DNA of 43,619 bases from Thiomicrorhabdus marina. GTDB lineage: Bacteria > Pseudomonadota > Gammaproteobacteria > Thiomicrospirales > Thiomicrospiraceae. Numbering within the stretch: position 1 is the stretch's first letter; each line of letters opens with the position of its first letter. The translations under genes and the position numbers were made by a program. The notes under the pieces are model-generated. The model did no database searches, had not been told where the DNA came from, and worked only from the letters and a program-made list of their open reading frames with translations. The stretch lies in contig NZ_JAGETV010000020.1 in assembly GCF_017571465.1 (NCBI RefSeq), positions 1-43,619 on the forward strand, given 5' to 3'. This document shows positions 14,607 to 23,233 of this stretch, in pieces.

Positions 14607-17282
14607 TCAACACTGTTGTTCGCTAACAATGCAGTTGCGGCCTTCTTCTTTGGCCTGATAGAGTAAACGGTCAATAACGGAATAGGTATAGGTGGTATCG
14701 ACTTCCGACACCTTATTACAATATAGCGCGCCGATAGACACTGTCATCACCTTATAAGGCGACATGGCATTTTCAATATTTAACCCGGCGACCAACTCCC
14801 TAAATCGCTCGAGATGCTTCAAAAACGCCGACTCTGATTCGTAATCACCAATTAACACAAATTCCTCACCCCCAACACGGAACAGCATGTCGTTTGCGCG
14901 GCAAAAATGCCTAGTCGCCAAGCCGGCCACCTGTACCAGCACTTCGTCACCCTGCTGATGCCCATACTGGTCATTAATACGCTTGAAATAGTCGATATCG
15001 AACATTGCAATCGCAAACGGAGATTTATTGCGCTCGGCCTTATGCAATAAAGGCTCAAATAACTCATTTAATTGGCGGCGGTTATACAAGCCTGTCAAGG
15101 CATCGCGAATCGCAACTTCTTTTAATTTGACCTTATCGGTAATATCAACTCTTGTAGTCCAAACCCCGACCACTTTCCCATATTTGAACTCCGGTACCAT
15201 CGTGATCGCCACCCAAGAATCCTTGCCATTACAGCCGATGGAGCGAACTTCTCCGCTAAAGGTTTTGCCTTGCAGAATGGTTGCAAATACCTTTTCATAT
15301 AATTCGGGATCTTCTTCCGGATGAATGAATTTCTGATGCAACTGCCCTATTACATCAGACTTTTTACAACCCACTAACGCCATAAAAGAGTTACTCGCCC
15401 ATTGGATAGCACCGCTTGCATCGGTATAAGTTGCAAAAGAAAGTTCATTGATACGATTGATATAAAGACTCTGGCGACGTTTCTGTTGGTAGAACCACCA
15501 CGACAACCACAGCAAAACGGACGCAATTAAAATCGATGCCAGTATCACCTTAATAAGCGTGCCGTGGTCGGTTGTATTCAAAACCTCAAGCTGAAACCAT
15601 TTTTTATAAATATTATTGCGCTGCGTTTCATCGATACTCGCCAAAGCTTTCTGCATTATCGATAATAGTTCAGGCTCTTTATCAGTGGTGCCAATCGCTA
15701 AATCAAAACGTATACCGCTATCCCCGACCACTCGTAAACCATTTAACCCTTCGCGCTTAATCGCAAAGTTGATTGATGCTAAATTACCGGAAAATGCAAA
15801 GGCTTTCTTGTGCATCACGGCATACAATCCTTCAGTAACCGAAGCGACCGGCAAGGTATTAATTTCCGGATAATTGGTCTCTAACCACTCTTGAGCCCAA
15901 TACCCTTTCGGCACAGCAATCGTTTTGCCCTTCAATAGATGATAATCCTCGACATAGCTGACCGATTGCTCGGCAACTAGCACCATCGGAAATGACAAAT
16001 AAGGATCGGTAAAATTCATAAATTTTTGACGCTCAGGAGAAGCCACTGCACAACTGAGAACCTGTGTTTCACCGCTTTGGGCATCCATTAAAACTTGGTT
16101 CCAAGTAGCCGCCCTGCTTGGTTCGAACACCACGCCTAGGCGCTGTCCCATTAATTGAAAATAGTCTGCCGATATACCGTGCCATTTGCCCTTATCATCA
16201 ATATATTCAAACGGCTCCCAGCTTGGATCGACACCAACTTTAATCACTGGGTTTTCACGCAGGAACTTACTCTCGGCATCGGTCAAATACAGGTTGTGAC
16301 TTTCAAAAATAACCTTATGCGCATCAAAATCTTGCAACTGCTGTTTGCTAATAAAACCATGTTGCTGCGCTTCCAAAGCCTGAGCCATGATCTTGAGAGG
16401 GTTCAAGTTACCGATAGCAATATTTTCCAATTTTACAAAACGCTTCGTCATCTCCGCTTCGGCCAGTAACGCCTGTCGATCTTTATTCACCGGATAATGC
16501 TCCAGAATGTAATCGACAACAGCAACAGGATGTTGCAAAGCATATTGCCACCCGAGAATAGTCGCCTCACGCATCGCAGCCACAATCTGAGAATGGTTAG
16601 CAGCAAAATCATGATGAGTTACCAAAATATCGGAATAAGATTGAATACCAAAACTTTTCGGGTCGATCTCATAAAACTCGACGCCTTTTTGGCGTAGTCG
16701 ATATGGCTCGTTGGTTTGAAATGCTGCGTACAAATCGACTTTCTTATCAATAAAATCCTGCAAATTTCCAGTGGGCGAAAGCATTTTGACCGGCAGATGA
16801 GCCACTTCATTAATTCGCTTAATAAAGGTTTTAATCAAAACATCGCCATAATGCATAACTTTGGCTCCGGAAAGCTGCTGTAAGTGTTCAATCGGAGTAT
16901 GTGAGAGCAAAATCATTGGCGAATATTGAAAGGATGCCATCACCAAATCTAATGGCTTTCCTTTCGCCGCATCGATAACTACCGACGAATAACCAACACC
17001 GAAATCAGCACGCTTCGCCAGGACTTCATCTGTAGCGAGAATTCCCGGCTGCCAAGCCTTCAAGGTGACATCCAGCCCTGCTTGCCGATAGTATCCCTGC
17101 TGAATGGCCGCGTAAAAACCAGCAAATTCAAACTGATGCTGCCAACTAAGTTGAACTGAGACAGGAACCAAAGCAGAGTTTTTAGAAACAGGCGATTCCT
17201 CCGCTAAAATAGAGGCGCTAAACAAAACACTGAAACACAATGACAGGTAAAGAAAAATCGGAGGGAAGGGAGCTAGCTGCAT
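14607..17282 (-). CDS. Diguanylate cyclase with tandem periplasmic binding-protein sensor domains and PAS
   Basis: An 891-residue membrane protein that should make cyclic di-GMP. Order: signal or first TM (residues 8-27); an NMT1/THI5-like ligand-binding domain (about 40-330, SWQHQFEFAGFYAA, KADFGVGYSS); a second, SBP_bac_3-like domain (about 345-560, VIKVGVDPSWEPFEYID); a transmembrane helix (about 570-590); a PAS domain (about 600-715); and a GGDEF domain. The active motif is GGEEF at 804-808, with an inhibitory-site RxxD (RAND, 795-798) five residues before it, so product inhibition is expected. Domain order suggests that a thiamine-precursor or amine-like ligand and an amino-acid-like ligand control the enzyme, but ligands are unknown. 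The start codon lacks a clear Shine-Dalgarno. Confidence 0.92.
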   Translation of the reverse strand: MQLAPFPPIFLYLSLCFSVLFSASILAEESPVSKNSALVPVSVQLSWQHQFEFAGFYAAIQQGYYRQAGLDVTLKAWQPGILATDEVLAKRADFGVGYSSVVIDAAKGKPLDLVMASFQYSPMILLSHTPIEHLQQLSGAKVMHYGDVLIKTFIKRINEVAHLPVKMLSPTGNLQDFIDKKVDLYAAFQTNEPYRLRQKGVEFYEIDPKSFGIQSYSDILVTHHDFAANHSQIVAAMREATILGWQYALQHPVAVVDYILEHYPVNKDRQALLAEAEMTKRFVKLENIAIGNLNPLKIMAQALEAQQHGFISKQQLQDFDAHKVIFESHNLYLTDAESKFLRENPVIKVGVDPSWEPFEYIDDKGKWHGISADYFQLMGQRLGVVFEPSRAATWNQVLMDAQSGETQVLSCAVASPERQKFMNFTDPYLSFPMVLVAEQSVSYVEDYHLLKGKTIAVPKGYWAQEWLETNYPEINTLPVASVTEGLYAVMHKKAFAFSGNLASINFAIKREGLNGLRVVGDSGIRFDLAIGTTDKEPELLSIMQKALASIDETQRNNIYKKWFQLEVLNTTDHGTLIKVILASILIASVLLWLSWWFYQQKRRQSLYINRINELSFATYTDASGAIQWASNSFMALVGCKKSDVIGQLHQKFIHPEEDPELYEKVFATILQGKTFSGEVRSIGCNGKDSWVAITMVPEFKYGKVVGVWTTRVDITDKVKLKEVAIRDALTGLYNRRQLNELFEPLLHKAERNKSPFAIAMFDIDYFKRINDQYGHQQGDEVLVQVAGLATRHFCRANDMLFRVGGEEFVLIGDYESESAFLKHLERFRELVAGLNIENAMSPYKVMTVSIGALYCNKVSEVDTTYTYSVIDRLLYQAKEEGRNCIVSEQQC

Positions 17283-17407
17283 GCAGTAAATTGTACAAAA
17301 TGATATATGCGTACAACTTACCAGAAGTCAAATAACTTGGGAAATAAAAGGTTTTTTAAGCAAATAATTACCCGACAAATCGATTCGCTATTTTTGCCGG
17401 AACAAAC

Positions 17408-17605
17408 CTAGGCTTGAACATAAAGATTCTGTTTAGCCCAACGCATGGCAGGAGGCACTTTCAACTCAACTGCACAACTGGTTTTTTCTTCAAAATCGCG
17501 CATCGCATTGTACGCCTCATCCAAGGTTGCAAACGCAGCGATTACGCTATCTCTATCCAGAATCACATAATCGTAACCATTAAATTCAATTGCATAGCGT
17601 TTCAT
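17408..17605 (-). CDS. Small uncharacterised protein (65 residues)
   Basis: The frame begins MKRYAIEFNGYDYVILDRD, and the start has an excellent GGGAGG 8 nt upstream, which supports a real gene. The predicted fold is a short beta-beta-alpha-beta unit (YVILDRDSVIAAFATLDEAYNAM). I recognise no family. It precedes the diguanylate cyclase on the same strand by 125 nt and could be cotranscribed with it. A Pho-box-like array lies about 140-180 nt upstream (17746-17785). Antisense open frames here are shadows. Confidence 0.7.
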   Translation of the reverse strand: MKRYAIEFNGYDYVILDRDSVIAAFATLDEAYNAMRDFEEKTSCAVELKVPPAMRWAKQNLYVQA

Positions 17606-17745
17606 GATTCATTCCTCCCTTGTCTTACTTGTGTCATTCGTTGCATCCCATGCATCTTTTTTGTTCCTATTGTCTTTAACGGCTGAAGCAAAGGTTTTGC
17701 CAGTTTTTAAGCAAATATTTTGCTGCTTTATTTAAGTTCAGGGAA

Positions 17746-17785
17746 GTGACAAGAAAATGAAAGGCTCTTAACAATTCGATGACAA
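17746..17785 (-). promoter_or_regulatory. Candidate tandem Pho-box-like array upstream of the 65-residue gene
   Basis: Read on the minus strand, four 7-mers occur at exact 11-bp spacing: TTGTCAT, TTGTTAA, CTTTCAT and TTGTCAC, each separated by 4 nt. Against the PhoB half-site CTGTCAT they match 6, 4, 6 and 5 of 7. A TAAAT-like -10 element lies about 10 nt downstream. The period is that of a PhoB-bound double site. Binding is inferred. Confidence 0.45.
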
Positions 17786-17866
17786 ATCACAGCATCACAA
17801 GAAGTGCCTGTAAAAAACAATACAAAACTTATACAATATTGATTCAGCATTTTTAAAGGACTAGCT

Positions 17867-18139
17867 ATGCGCAACAGAGTATCTCTAGATAACGAAGCAA
17901 TATCACGGATTATCGAAATGGCTTGGGAGGATCGCACTCCTTTTGAGGCGATTGAACTGAACTACGCTTTAAAAGAGGCCGATGTAATTAAACTAATGCG
18001 ACGCGAATTAAAACCGAGAAGTTTTAAAGTTTGGCGTGAACGTGTCAGCGGCCGTAAAACCAAGCACTTGCAACTACGCTCAAAAGACATTTCACGCGGC
18101 TACTGTGCCACACAATACAAAATTCGCAGCGGTTGGTAA
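17867..18139 (+). CDS. TIGR03643 family (DUF2805) protein
   Basis: 90 residues with the conserved segments IIEMAWEDRTPFEAIE, LKEADVIKLMRRELKP and FKVWRERVSGRKTKH that define this small family. It is predicted to be helical and basic, resembling a DNA-binding helix-turn-helix, but the function is not established. AAAGGA lies 7 nt before the ATG. It is 46 nt upstream of mutM on the same strand and is probably cotranscribed with it. Confidence 0.88.
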   Translation: MRNRVSLDNEAISRIIEMAWEDRTPFEAIELNYALKEADVIKLMRRELKPRSFKVWRERVSGRKTKHLQLRSKDISRGYCATQYKIRSGW

Positions 18140-18185
18140 ATTGCCTATAATAGCGGGCAATTTAACTATTTAACCGAACGCCGAC

Positions 18186-19037
18186 ATGCCTGAATTACCC
18201 GAAGTCGAAACCACTCGCCGCGGCATTGCCGATGCTTGTGACAATGCCACTATTGAGTCCGTTACTCTACGCGCGCCAAAACTACGCTGGGAAATCGAAC
18301 CGGCATTGCCGGAACTATTGGCTGGACAACCGATTACTAGCTTAAGCCGTCGCGGCAAATACATTTTATTGCAAACCCCTCCTGGCACTATTTTGATTCA
18401 CCTCGGCATGTCCGGCACTTTGCGGGTATTACCAAAAGATACCGCGGTCAAAAAACATGACCATGTGGATATCTTGTTAACAAGTGGACAAGTCTTGCGC
18501 TTGAACGACCCACGTCGTTTTGGCGCAGTCCTTTGGCACCCGACAGAAGCCGGCGACATCAACAGCCATAAACTATTGGGCAAACTGGCACCAGAGCCGT
18601 TCGATGAAGCTTTCAACGGCGATTACTTTTACGACAAAACCCGTAACCGCAATGTCGCCATTAAAACCATTGTGATGAATTCGGAAATCGTCGTCGGCGC
18701 AGGGAATATTTATGCCAATGAATCGCTGTTCTTAAGCGGTATTCATCCCGCCACTCCGGCAAAAACGCTCACTAAAGCACAGTGCCATACACTGGTAGGC
18801 AATATCAAAGAGGTGCTTGCCAAGGCAATTCAACAAGGCGGCACCACGCTAAAAGACTTTATGAGTCCTGAAGGTAAACCGGGCTATTTTGTACAAGAGC
18901 TGAATGTTTACGGCAAAGAGGGTGAACCTTGTCCGATATGTACAACAACCTTGGAAAAAGTGATACTGAATCAACGAGCCAGTTTTTACTGCCCGCAATG
19001 TCAGCCGAAAAAACGCGTCCGCGCGCCTAAAAAATAA
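18186..19037 (+). CDS. mutM: Formamidopyrimidine-DNA glycosylase
   Basis: 283 residues. The enzyme removes 8-oxoguanine and formamidopyrimidines and nicks the abasic site. The N-terminal PELPEVET carries the catalytic Pro (after Met removal) and Glu. The catalytic-loop Lys is in RRGKYILL. VVGAGNIYANE and the C-terminal zinc finger (CPIC at about 249-252, CPQC at about 269-272) with QRASFYCPQCQ are present. Length is about 10 residues over the usual 270. The ribosome site is weak. In many relatives mutM follows rpmB-rpmG directly; here a diguanylate cyclase and two small genes intervene. Confidence 0.97.
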   Translation: MPELPEVETTRRGIADACDNATIESVTLRAPKLRWEIEPALPELLAGQPITSLSRRGKYILLQTPPGTILIHLGMSGTLRVLPKDTAVKKHDHVDILLTSGQVLRLNDPRRFGAVLWHPTEAGDINSHKLLGKLAPEPFDEAFNGDYFYDKTRNRNVAIKTIVMNSEIVVGAGNIYANESLFLSGIHPATPAKTLTKAQCHTLVGNIKEVLAKAIQQGGTTLKDFMSPEGKPGYFVQELNVYGKEGEPCPICTTTLEKVILNQRASFYCPQCQPKKRVRAPKK

Positions 19038-19045
19038 CGGCTATA

Positions 19046-19088
19046 TGCTTAAGGAAAATAGCGCCAATCTTGGAAAAGCCCTTAAGCA
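19046..19088. repeat. Inverted repeat downstream of mutM
   Basis: TGCTTAAGG at 19046-19054 and CCTTAAGCA at 19080-19088 are perfect 9-bp complements 25 nt apart, between mutM and the next lipoprotein gene. There is no T-run after the second arm, so a regulatory or structural role is as likely as termination. Confidence 0.4.
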
Positions 19089-19159
19089 CAACATTTCGCG
19101 CTTGAGCAAAAGCCACTCTGTGCTTTACCATTAAGGTCTATTTTTTGGAGACACCAGTA

Positions 19160-19672
19160 ATGAAAATTTCGTCGTGCTTTAATCGCTCACAGCCAAACAC
19201 TTTGTCGAGCAAGCTGTTTAGCAAAGTCATCACGTCGATTTTCGCTCTATCCATACTTACTGTCGGTTTAAGCGGCTGTGAGCAAAAACCCAAACAAAAC
19301 GCCAATCTATGGCCAACCGCCCAAAACTGTAACCTGCATAAAGGCCCTTGTAGCATCGAACACAATGGCTCTAAAGTCACTTTGCAAATTAATCCGCAGC
19401 CGATTCCGATTGCGCGCCCTCTCGGCGTACAACTCACCTTAGAAAATCTTAATCCAACTGAAGTACAGCTGGATATTTCCGGCATCAATATGTATATGGG
19501 CTATAACCGTGTTCCCTTAACATCAACCAAACCAAATCGTTGGGTCGGAACCTCGATGCTGGCATTCTGTACTGCCGAGAAAATGGAATGGCAGGTAACA
19601 GTGATGCTTGAGCAAGACGGTAAACAAATTCAAGTACCTTTCTTGCTGGAAACCTCAAACCGCGGTAGTTAA
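19160..19672 (+). CDS. Small lipoprotein with conserved Cys and Met residues
   Basis: 170 residues. I chose the ATG at 19160 (GGAG 9 nt upstream), not the earlier TTG at 19145. A signal peptide ends in lipobox LSGC (C40). The mature part has NCNLHKGPC, then INMYMGYNR and LAFCTAEKMEW. This layout recalls uncharacterised periplasmic proteins with paired Cys and a Met-rich motif that could bind copper, but I cannot name the family. The fold is predicted as all-beta. It stands alone between mutM and the His-rich gene. Confidence 0.72.
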   Translation: MKISSCFNRSQPNTLSSKLFSKVITSIFALSILTVGLSGCEQKPKQNANLWPTAQNCNLHKGPCSIEHNGSKVTLQINPQPIPIARPLGVQLTLENLNPTEVQLDISGINMYMGYNRVPLTSTKPNRWVGTSMLAFCTAEKMEWQVTVMLEQDGKQIQVPFLLETSNRGS

Positions 19673-19928
19673 TACCTATTGCCGGATTAGAAGTAATTTG
19701 CATGCCTCTAATCACCTTGCCTCGCGCTTTCCTCTCAATAGTTCACAAACTCTCTCAAGGATTTAGTCTGTTTTCAGCCCATTGAACACACAAAGTTTGC
19801 ACATTTTGTTTGCATACTGGAAGCGAGTCGAGAGGACAGCATGACAAGTTTGCAAGCAATCCTCTCAATTGACCGCTAAGCCAATCATCTATCGCTTTAG
19901 CCGGTCGTTATAAAAAGAGGATGAGATT

Positions 19929-20462
19929 ATGCAAACCTTTCAAAGCACTCACACAAACACTGTTCGCAATACCTTAATCGGTCTTTTCACCGGCGCGCTG
20001 CTTTTAACCAGCGGAGCTGCAGTGGCGCAAGAACATCGCACTAACGGCGTTTTATCGATTGATATCGAATTATTCGGCGGCCAACATAGAGAGCCACGCC
20101 AGCAACCGGCTCCACAGAAAATGCATCGCCATGAAAGCCGACATCGTTACGATGCCCACTCTCACAAACAGTCGCAACGCTATCAGCACAATCCTTATCA
20201 AGAACGTTACGGCAAACATGCCAAAAACAACCGCGATTATCGCTCTGGGAAATACCATCGCGTATCACCGTTGATTGTTTTAAGTCAGGATCTATTCCTA
20301 TCGCCATTTCAAGACATGCGTTTAAGAGTGATTTTGGGAGATCATTGGGACGGTCATATGAACCGTAAAGAAGCACGCCAAGTCCATAAAATGTTAACGC
20401 CGAAACAGCGCCGTCAATGGAATCACTTAGGGTATTATTCAAATGTGAGTTGGCGTCATTAA
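19929..20462 (+). CDS. Exported His/Arg-rich protein of unknown function
   Basis: 177 residues with a Sec signal (LIGLFTGALLLTSGAAVAQ, cleavage near residue 34). Residues 50-110 are low-complexity and very rich in His, Arg, Gln and Tyr (HRHESRHRYDAHSHKQSQRY), then a more ordered C-terminal part (about 113-177). The His density suggests metal or polyanion binding, but this is inference. GAGGATGAG precedes the ATG. No neighbour points to a function. Confidence 0.7.
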   Translation: MQTFQSTHTNTVRNTLIGLFTGALLLTSGAAVAQEHRTNGVLSIDIELFGGQHREPRQQPAPQKMHRHESRHRYDAHSHKQSQRYQHNPYQERYGKHAKNNRDYRSGKYHRVSPLIVLSQDLFLSPFQDMRLRVILGDHWDGHMNRKEARQVHKMLTPKQRRQWNHLGYYSNVSWRH

Positions 20463-20520
20463 ACGCCGCTTGAGACAGCCCTAACGCCGGTGTGCAAATT
20501 GTACGACTGGCGTTGTTGTT

Positions 20521-21312
20521 TTAATCGTGACGATAAACCTTATAGGCCGAGATTAACAATAAGGCGGCAAGCATCAATAACAGCATATCGGTCTCAACAA
20601 AACTGAGCAGATAACCGCCTAAAGCCGCGCCAGCAATCGAGCCGAAAATCATCGCTAAAGCAAAACGTTTTTGCTCTACGACCACCGCAAAACGCGCATC
20701 TTTACGGTAACGCGCCAAGCCGGTCAACATAGTCGGCAAACTGACCATCATCGCTAAGCTGCCTGCAAGAATAATATCCGCACCAAACAGTAGCATAATG
20801 GTTGGAATCAGCAATTCACCACCAGCTACGCCCATCACCGACGCCACCACCCCTATGGCAAAACCGGCCGAAATGCCGAACAGTAAACGCTCAGTAAAAC
20901 TCAATTGCCAATTCACCTGACCGGAAAACGAATGCCCCCAAATCAATAACGCGGCCATAGCTACAAGCAACGCGGCAATCAGTTTATACAGCGTCTGATT
21001 CGCCAGCTTGGTGACCCAATCCGCGCCCAGCCAAGCACCGATTAGACTGCCCGCCAGTAAAGTGAAGATAATTTCGTTATGACCCCACAATTCAGAAAAC
21101 GGTACCACATCACTGCGGAATAGAATCGCCGAGGCGACCACCACCAAACTCATGACCTTATTCAGCATCACCGCCTGAATCGCGGCAAAACCGTAATAGC
21201 TAATCAGTAATGGCAAACGGAATTCGGCACCGCCAAGACCGATTAAACCACCGAGCGAACCAATCGCTCCGCCGCCAATAAAACTGTGCACAATACCACG
21301 TCGAGATTGCAT
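20521..21312 (-). CDS. TSUP (TauE/SafE) family permease in the mod operon
   Basis: A 263-residue inner-membrane protein with about seven to eight hydrophobic segments and the two repeated half-domains of the TSUP family (GSLGGLIGLGGAEFRLPLL and GVVASVMGVAGGELLIPTI). Members move sulfite, sulfoacetate, hydrogen sulfide or other small anions. The start lies 3 nt past the modC stop, and its ribosome site (GCGGAG) lies inside the end of modC, so it is cotranscribed with modC. A role in anion export linked to molybdate or sulfur oxyanions is inferred from this coupling. Confidence 0.85.
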   Translation of the reverse strand: MQSRRGIVHSFIGGGAIGSLGGLIGLGGAEFRLPLLISYYGFAAIQAVMLNKVMSLVVVASAILFRSDVVPFSELWGHNEIIFTLLAGSLIGAWLGADWVTKLANQTLYKLIAALLVAMAALLIWGHSFSGQVNWQLSFTERLLFGISAGFAIGVVASVMGVAGGELLIPTIMLLFGADIILAGSLAMMVSLPTMLTGLARYRKDARFAVVVEQKRFALAMIFGSIAGAALGGYLLSFVETDMLLLMLAALLLISAYKVYRHD

Positions 21313-21315
21313 TGG

Positions 21316-22386
21316 TTACTCCGCTAACACCACAGATTTAATCAACGCGAACAGCTTTGTGCCGACCTCTAACTGCAAGCGCTGTGCCGAATGCTCGGTA
21401 ATCTCGGCAAATAGCTTCTGCCCGTCTTGCAACTGCAAGCGCACCAAAACCCGATGATTGTCTTCCGGCACTATTTTCAGAATTTCTGCCGGAAGATGGT
21501 TAATAATGCTCAACTGCTCAGGGTCGGATAATGCCAAGGAAACGTCTTTTGCCAGAACGCGCACGCGCACCGTGTCTTTTTTTAGCTCATTTAAATCCGA
21601 TAACCATAGGGTATTTTGCCCCATCTGAATCGGGCGCAAACCTTGCTCAATCGCCTGTGGCGTCCCTTGCAGAACCGAAACCGCCCCTTCATCATCAAAT
21701 AACGGAGAATCGACGCGCGATAGCGATTCCTGCAAAGTTTCAATACGTTCAATTGCACCGTCTTTCATAAAAACGATTTGATTCGCCAAACGCTCTACTT
21801 CCGCAGGAGCATGGGTGATATACAAAACCGGGACTTGGTAGGCAGCAACAATGTCTTCAATCAGCGTTAGCATCTCGGCTTTAGAACGCCAATCCAGTGC
21901 CGATAGCGGTTCATCCATACAGAGAATATCCGGACGCGTCAGCAACGCTCGCGCAATCGCCACGCGCTGTTTCTCGCCGCCGGACAAGAAATTGACGCCA
22001 CGGTCGAGCTTATCGGCAATACCGACACGAGTGACGATTTCATCAAAATCAGCAGGCTCTACCGATTTTGGCAAACGCTTAACCGAATACATCAGATTTT
22101 GACGCACCGACATATGCGGAAATAGCGCTGCATCCTGAAACACAAACCCGATATGACGCTTCTGCGTCGCAAGCGCCGTTTTACCGTTTTGCCAACAGAC
22201 ATCGCCAAAATAGAGCTCACCTTCGGTATGCTTATCCAGCCCGCTAATGGCACGCAATAACGTGGATTTACCCGAACCGGAACGGCCAAAAAGAACCGTC
22301 ACGCCCTCCAGCGGTAGTTCAAAAGCGCCAGAATTCAGTTCAAAGTTACCGAGTTTTAAATTTAAATTTCCACGTAGAGTTGTCAC
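21316..22386 (-). CDS. modC: Molybdate ABC transporter ATP-binding protein
   Basis: 356 residues, with an ATPase domain then a C-terminal TOBE/Mop molybdate-binding domain. Walker A GRSGSGKST is at 34-42, the Q-loop near FVFQDAALFP, the ABC signature LSGGEKQRVAIARAL and Walker B ILCMDEPLS are present. It energises ModB for molybdate uptake. It is separated from modB by 125 nt, longer than usual. TSUP follows 3 nt later. Confidence 0.95.
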   Translation of the reverse strand: MTTLRGNLNLKLGNFELNSGAFELPLEGVTVLFGRSGSGKSTLLRAISGLDKHTEGELYFGDVCWQNGKTALATQKRHIGFVFQDAALFPHMSVRQNLMYSVKRLPKSVEPADFDEIVTRVGIADKLDRGVNFLSGGEKQRVAIARALLTRPDILCMDEPLSALDWRSKAEMLTLIEDIVAAYQVPVLYITHAPAEVERLANQIVFMKDGAIERIETLQESLSRVDSPLFDDEGAVSVLQGTPQAIEQGLRPIQMGQNTLWLSDLNELKKDTVRVRVLAKDVSLALSDPEQLSIINHLPAEILKIVPEDNHRVLVRLQLQDGQKLFAEITEHSAQRLQLEVGTKLFALIKSVVLAE

Positions 22387-22421
22387 ATCTAATCCAATAC
22401 AATTCCATTTAGAGTGCAGAT

Positions 22422-22503
22422 AAAAATCTAGCCATCAAGGCGCTCAGAGCGAAGTTTATTATTAATAAATGAGTGAATGAGCAACACAGAGGGCTGGATT
22501 TTT
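22422..22503. repeat. Imperfect inverted repeat between modB and modC
   Basis: AAAAATCTAGCC at 22422-22433 and GGCTGGATTTTT at 22492-22503 are complementary at 11 of 12 positions and enclose about 58 nt. On the minus strand the second arm is followed by a T-containing A/T-rich stretch. It may be a weak terminator or attenuator between modB and modC, or a small inserted element. Confidence 0.4.
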
Positions 22504-22511
22504 AGCGCAAT

Positions 22512-23207
22512 CTAACCGACTTTTACGCCAAATCGTCGATTAATTCCATACACAAGCATCAACACAATAAGAGAGAAAATCAACATCATCGCCGAGAGCA
22601 CATGCGCTTGGTCGTATTCCAAACTTTCCACGTGGTCAAAGATATCAATCGACACCATGCGCGTTTCACCTGGAATATTACCGCCAAGCATCAAGACCAC
22701 GCCAAACTCACCTACGGTATGCGCAAAGGTCAGGGTTGCTGCCACCAAAAAACCTCGCTGAGACAGCGGTAAAACAATAGTGAAAAAACGGTCTAGAACA
22801 TTAGCGCGCATGGTCGCAGCGGCATCTAATAATTTTTGCGGCACCGCTTCAAAAGCGTGCATCAAAGGCTGTACGGCGAACGGTAAAGAATAGAAAACCG
22901 AACCGACAATCAGACCGGTTTTAGAAAAGGTCAGCTGCCCTTCAAAACCAAAAAAGCGCAAAAACTCGGTCACATAGCCATTGGGGTTAAAAATAATCAG
23001 CAGATAAAACCCCAAAACCGTTGGCGGTAAAACCAACGGTAAGGCAACCAGCGCTTCTAATACAATTTTTGATGAATGCTGCATTCGTGCCATCCACCAC
23101 GCTAACGGTGTACCAAGCAATAGAAGAATAAAGGTGGTCCAAGCAGCCACCTCCAGCGTTAACCAAATTGGGTCTAAGCTGACCTCAACTCCAAAAATCT
23201 CAATCAT
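22512..23207 (-). CDS. modB: Molybdate ABC transporter permease
   Basis: 231 residues with about five to six transmembrane segments and the permease EAA-loop region (about residues 130-165, LLDAAATMRANVLDRFF). EFGVVLMLGGNIPGETRMVSI is the characteristic ModB segment. It forms the membrane channel for molybdate. It follows modA after 26 nt; no strong ribosome site is seen, suggesting dependence on translation of modA. Confidence 0.95.
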   Translation of the reverse strand: MIEIFGVEVSLDPIWLTLEVAAWTTFILLLLGTPLAWWMARMQHSSKIVLEALVALPLVLPPTVLGFYLLIIFNPNGYVTEFLRFFGFEGQLTFSKTGLIVGSVFYSLPFAVQPLMHAFEAVPQKLLDAAATMRANVLDRFFTIVLPLSQRGFLVAATLTFAHTVGEFGVVLMLGGNIPGETRMVSIDIFDHVESLEYDQAHVLSAMMLIFSLIVLMLVYGINRRFGVKVG

Positions 23208-23233
23208 GAACCGATAAAAACTCTATTTAAAAA

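Noticed and set aside
20041-20442. 133-codon minus-strand frame opposite the His-rich gene
   Set aside because: No ribosome site, and the plus-strand frame has a signal peptide and a good ribosome site.
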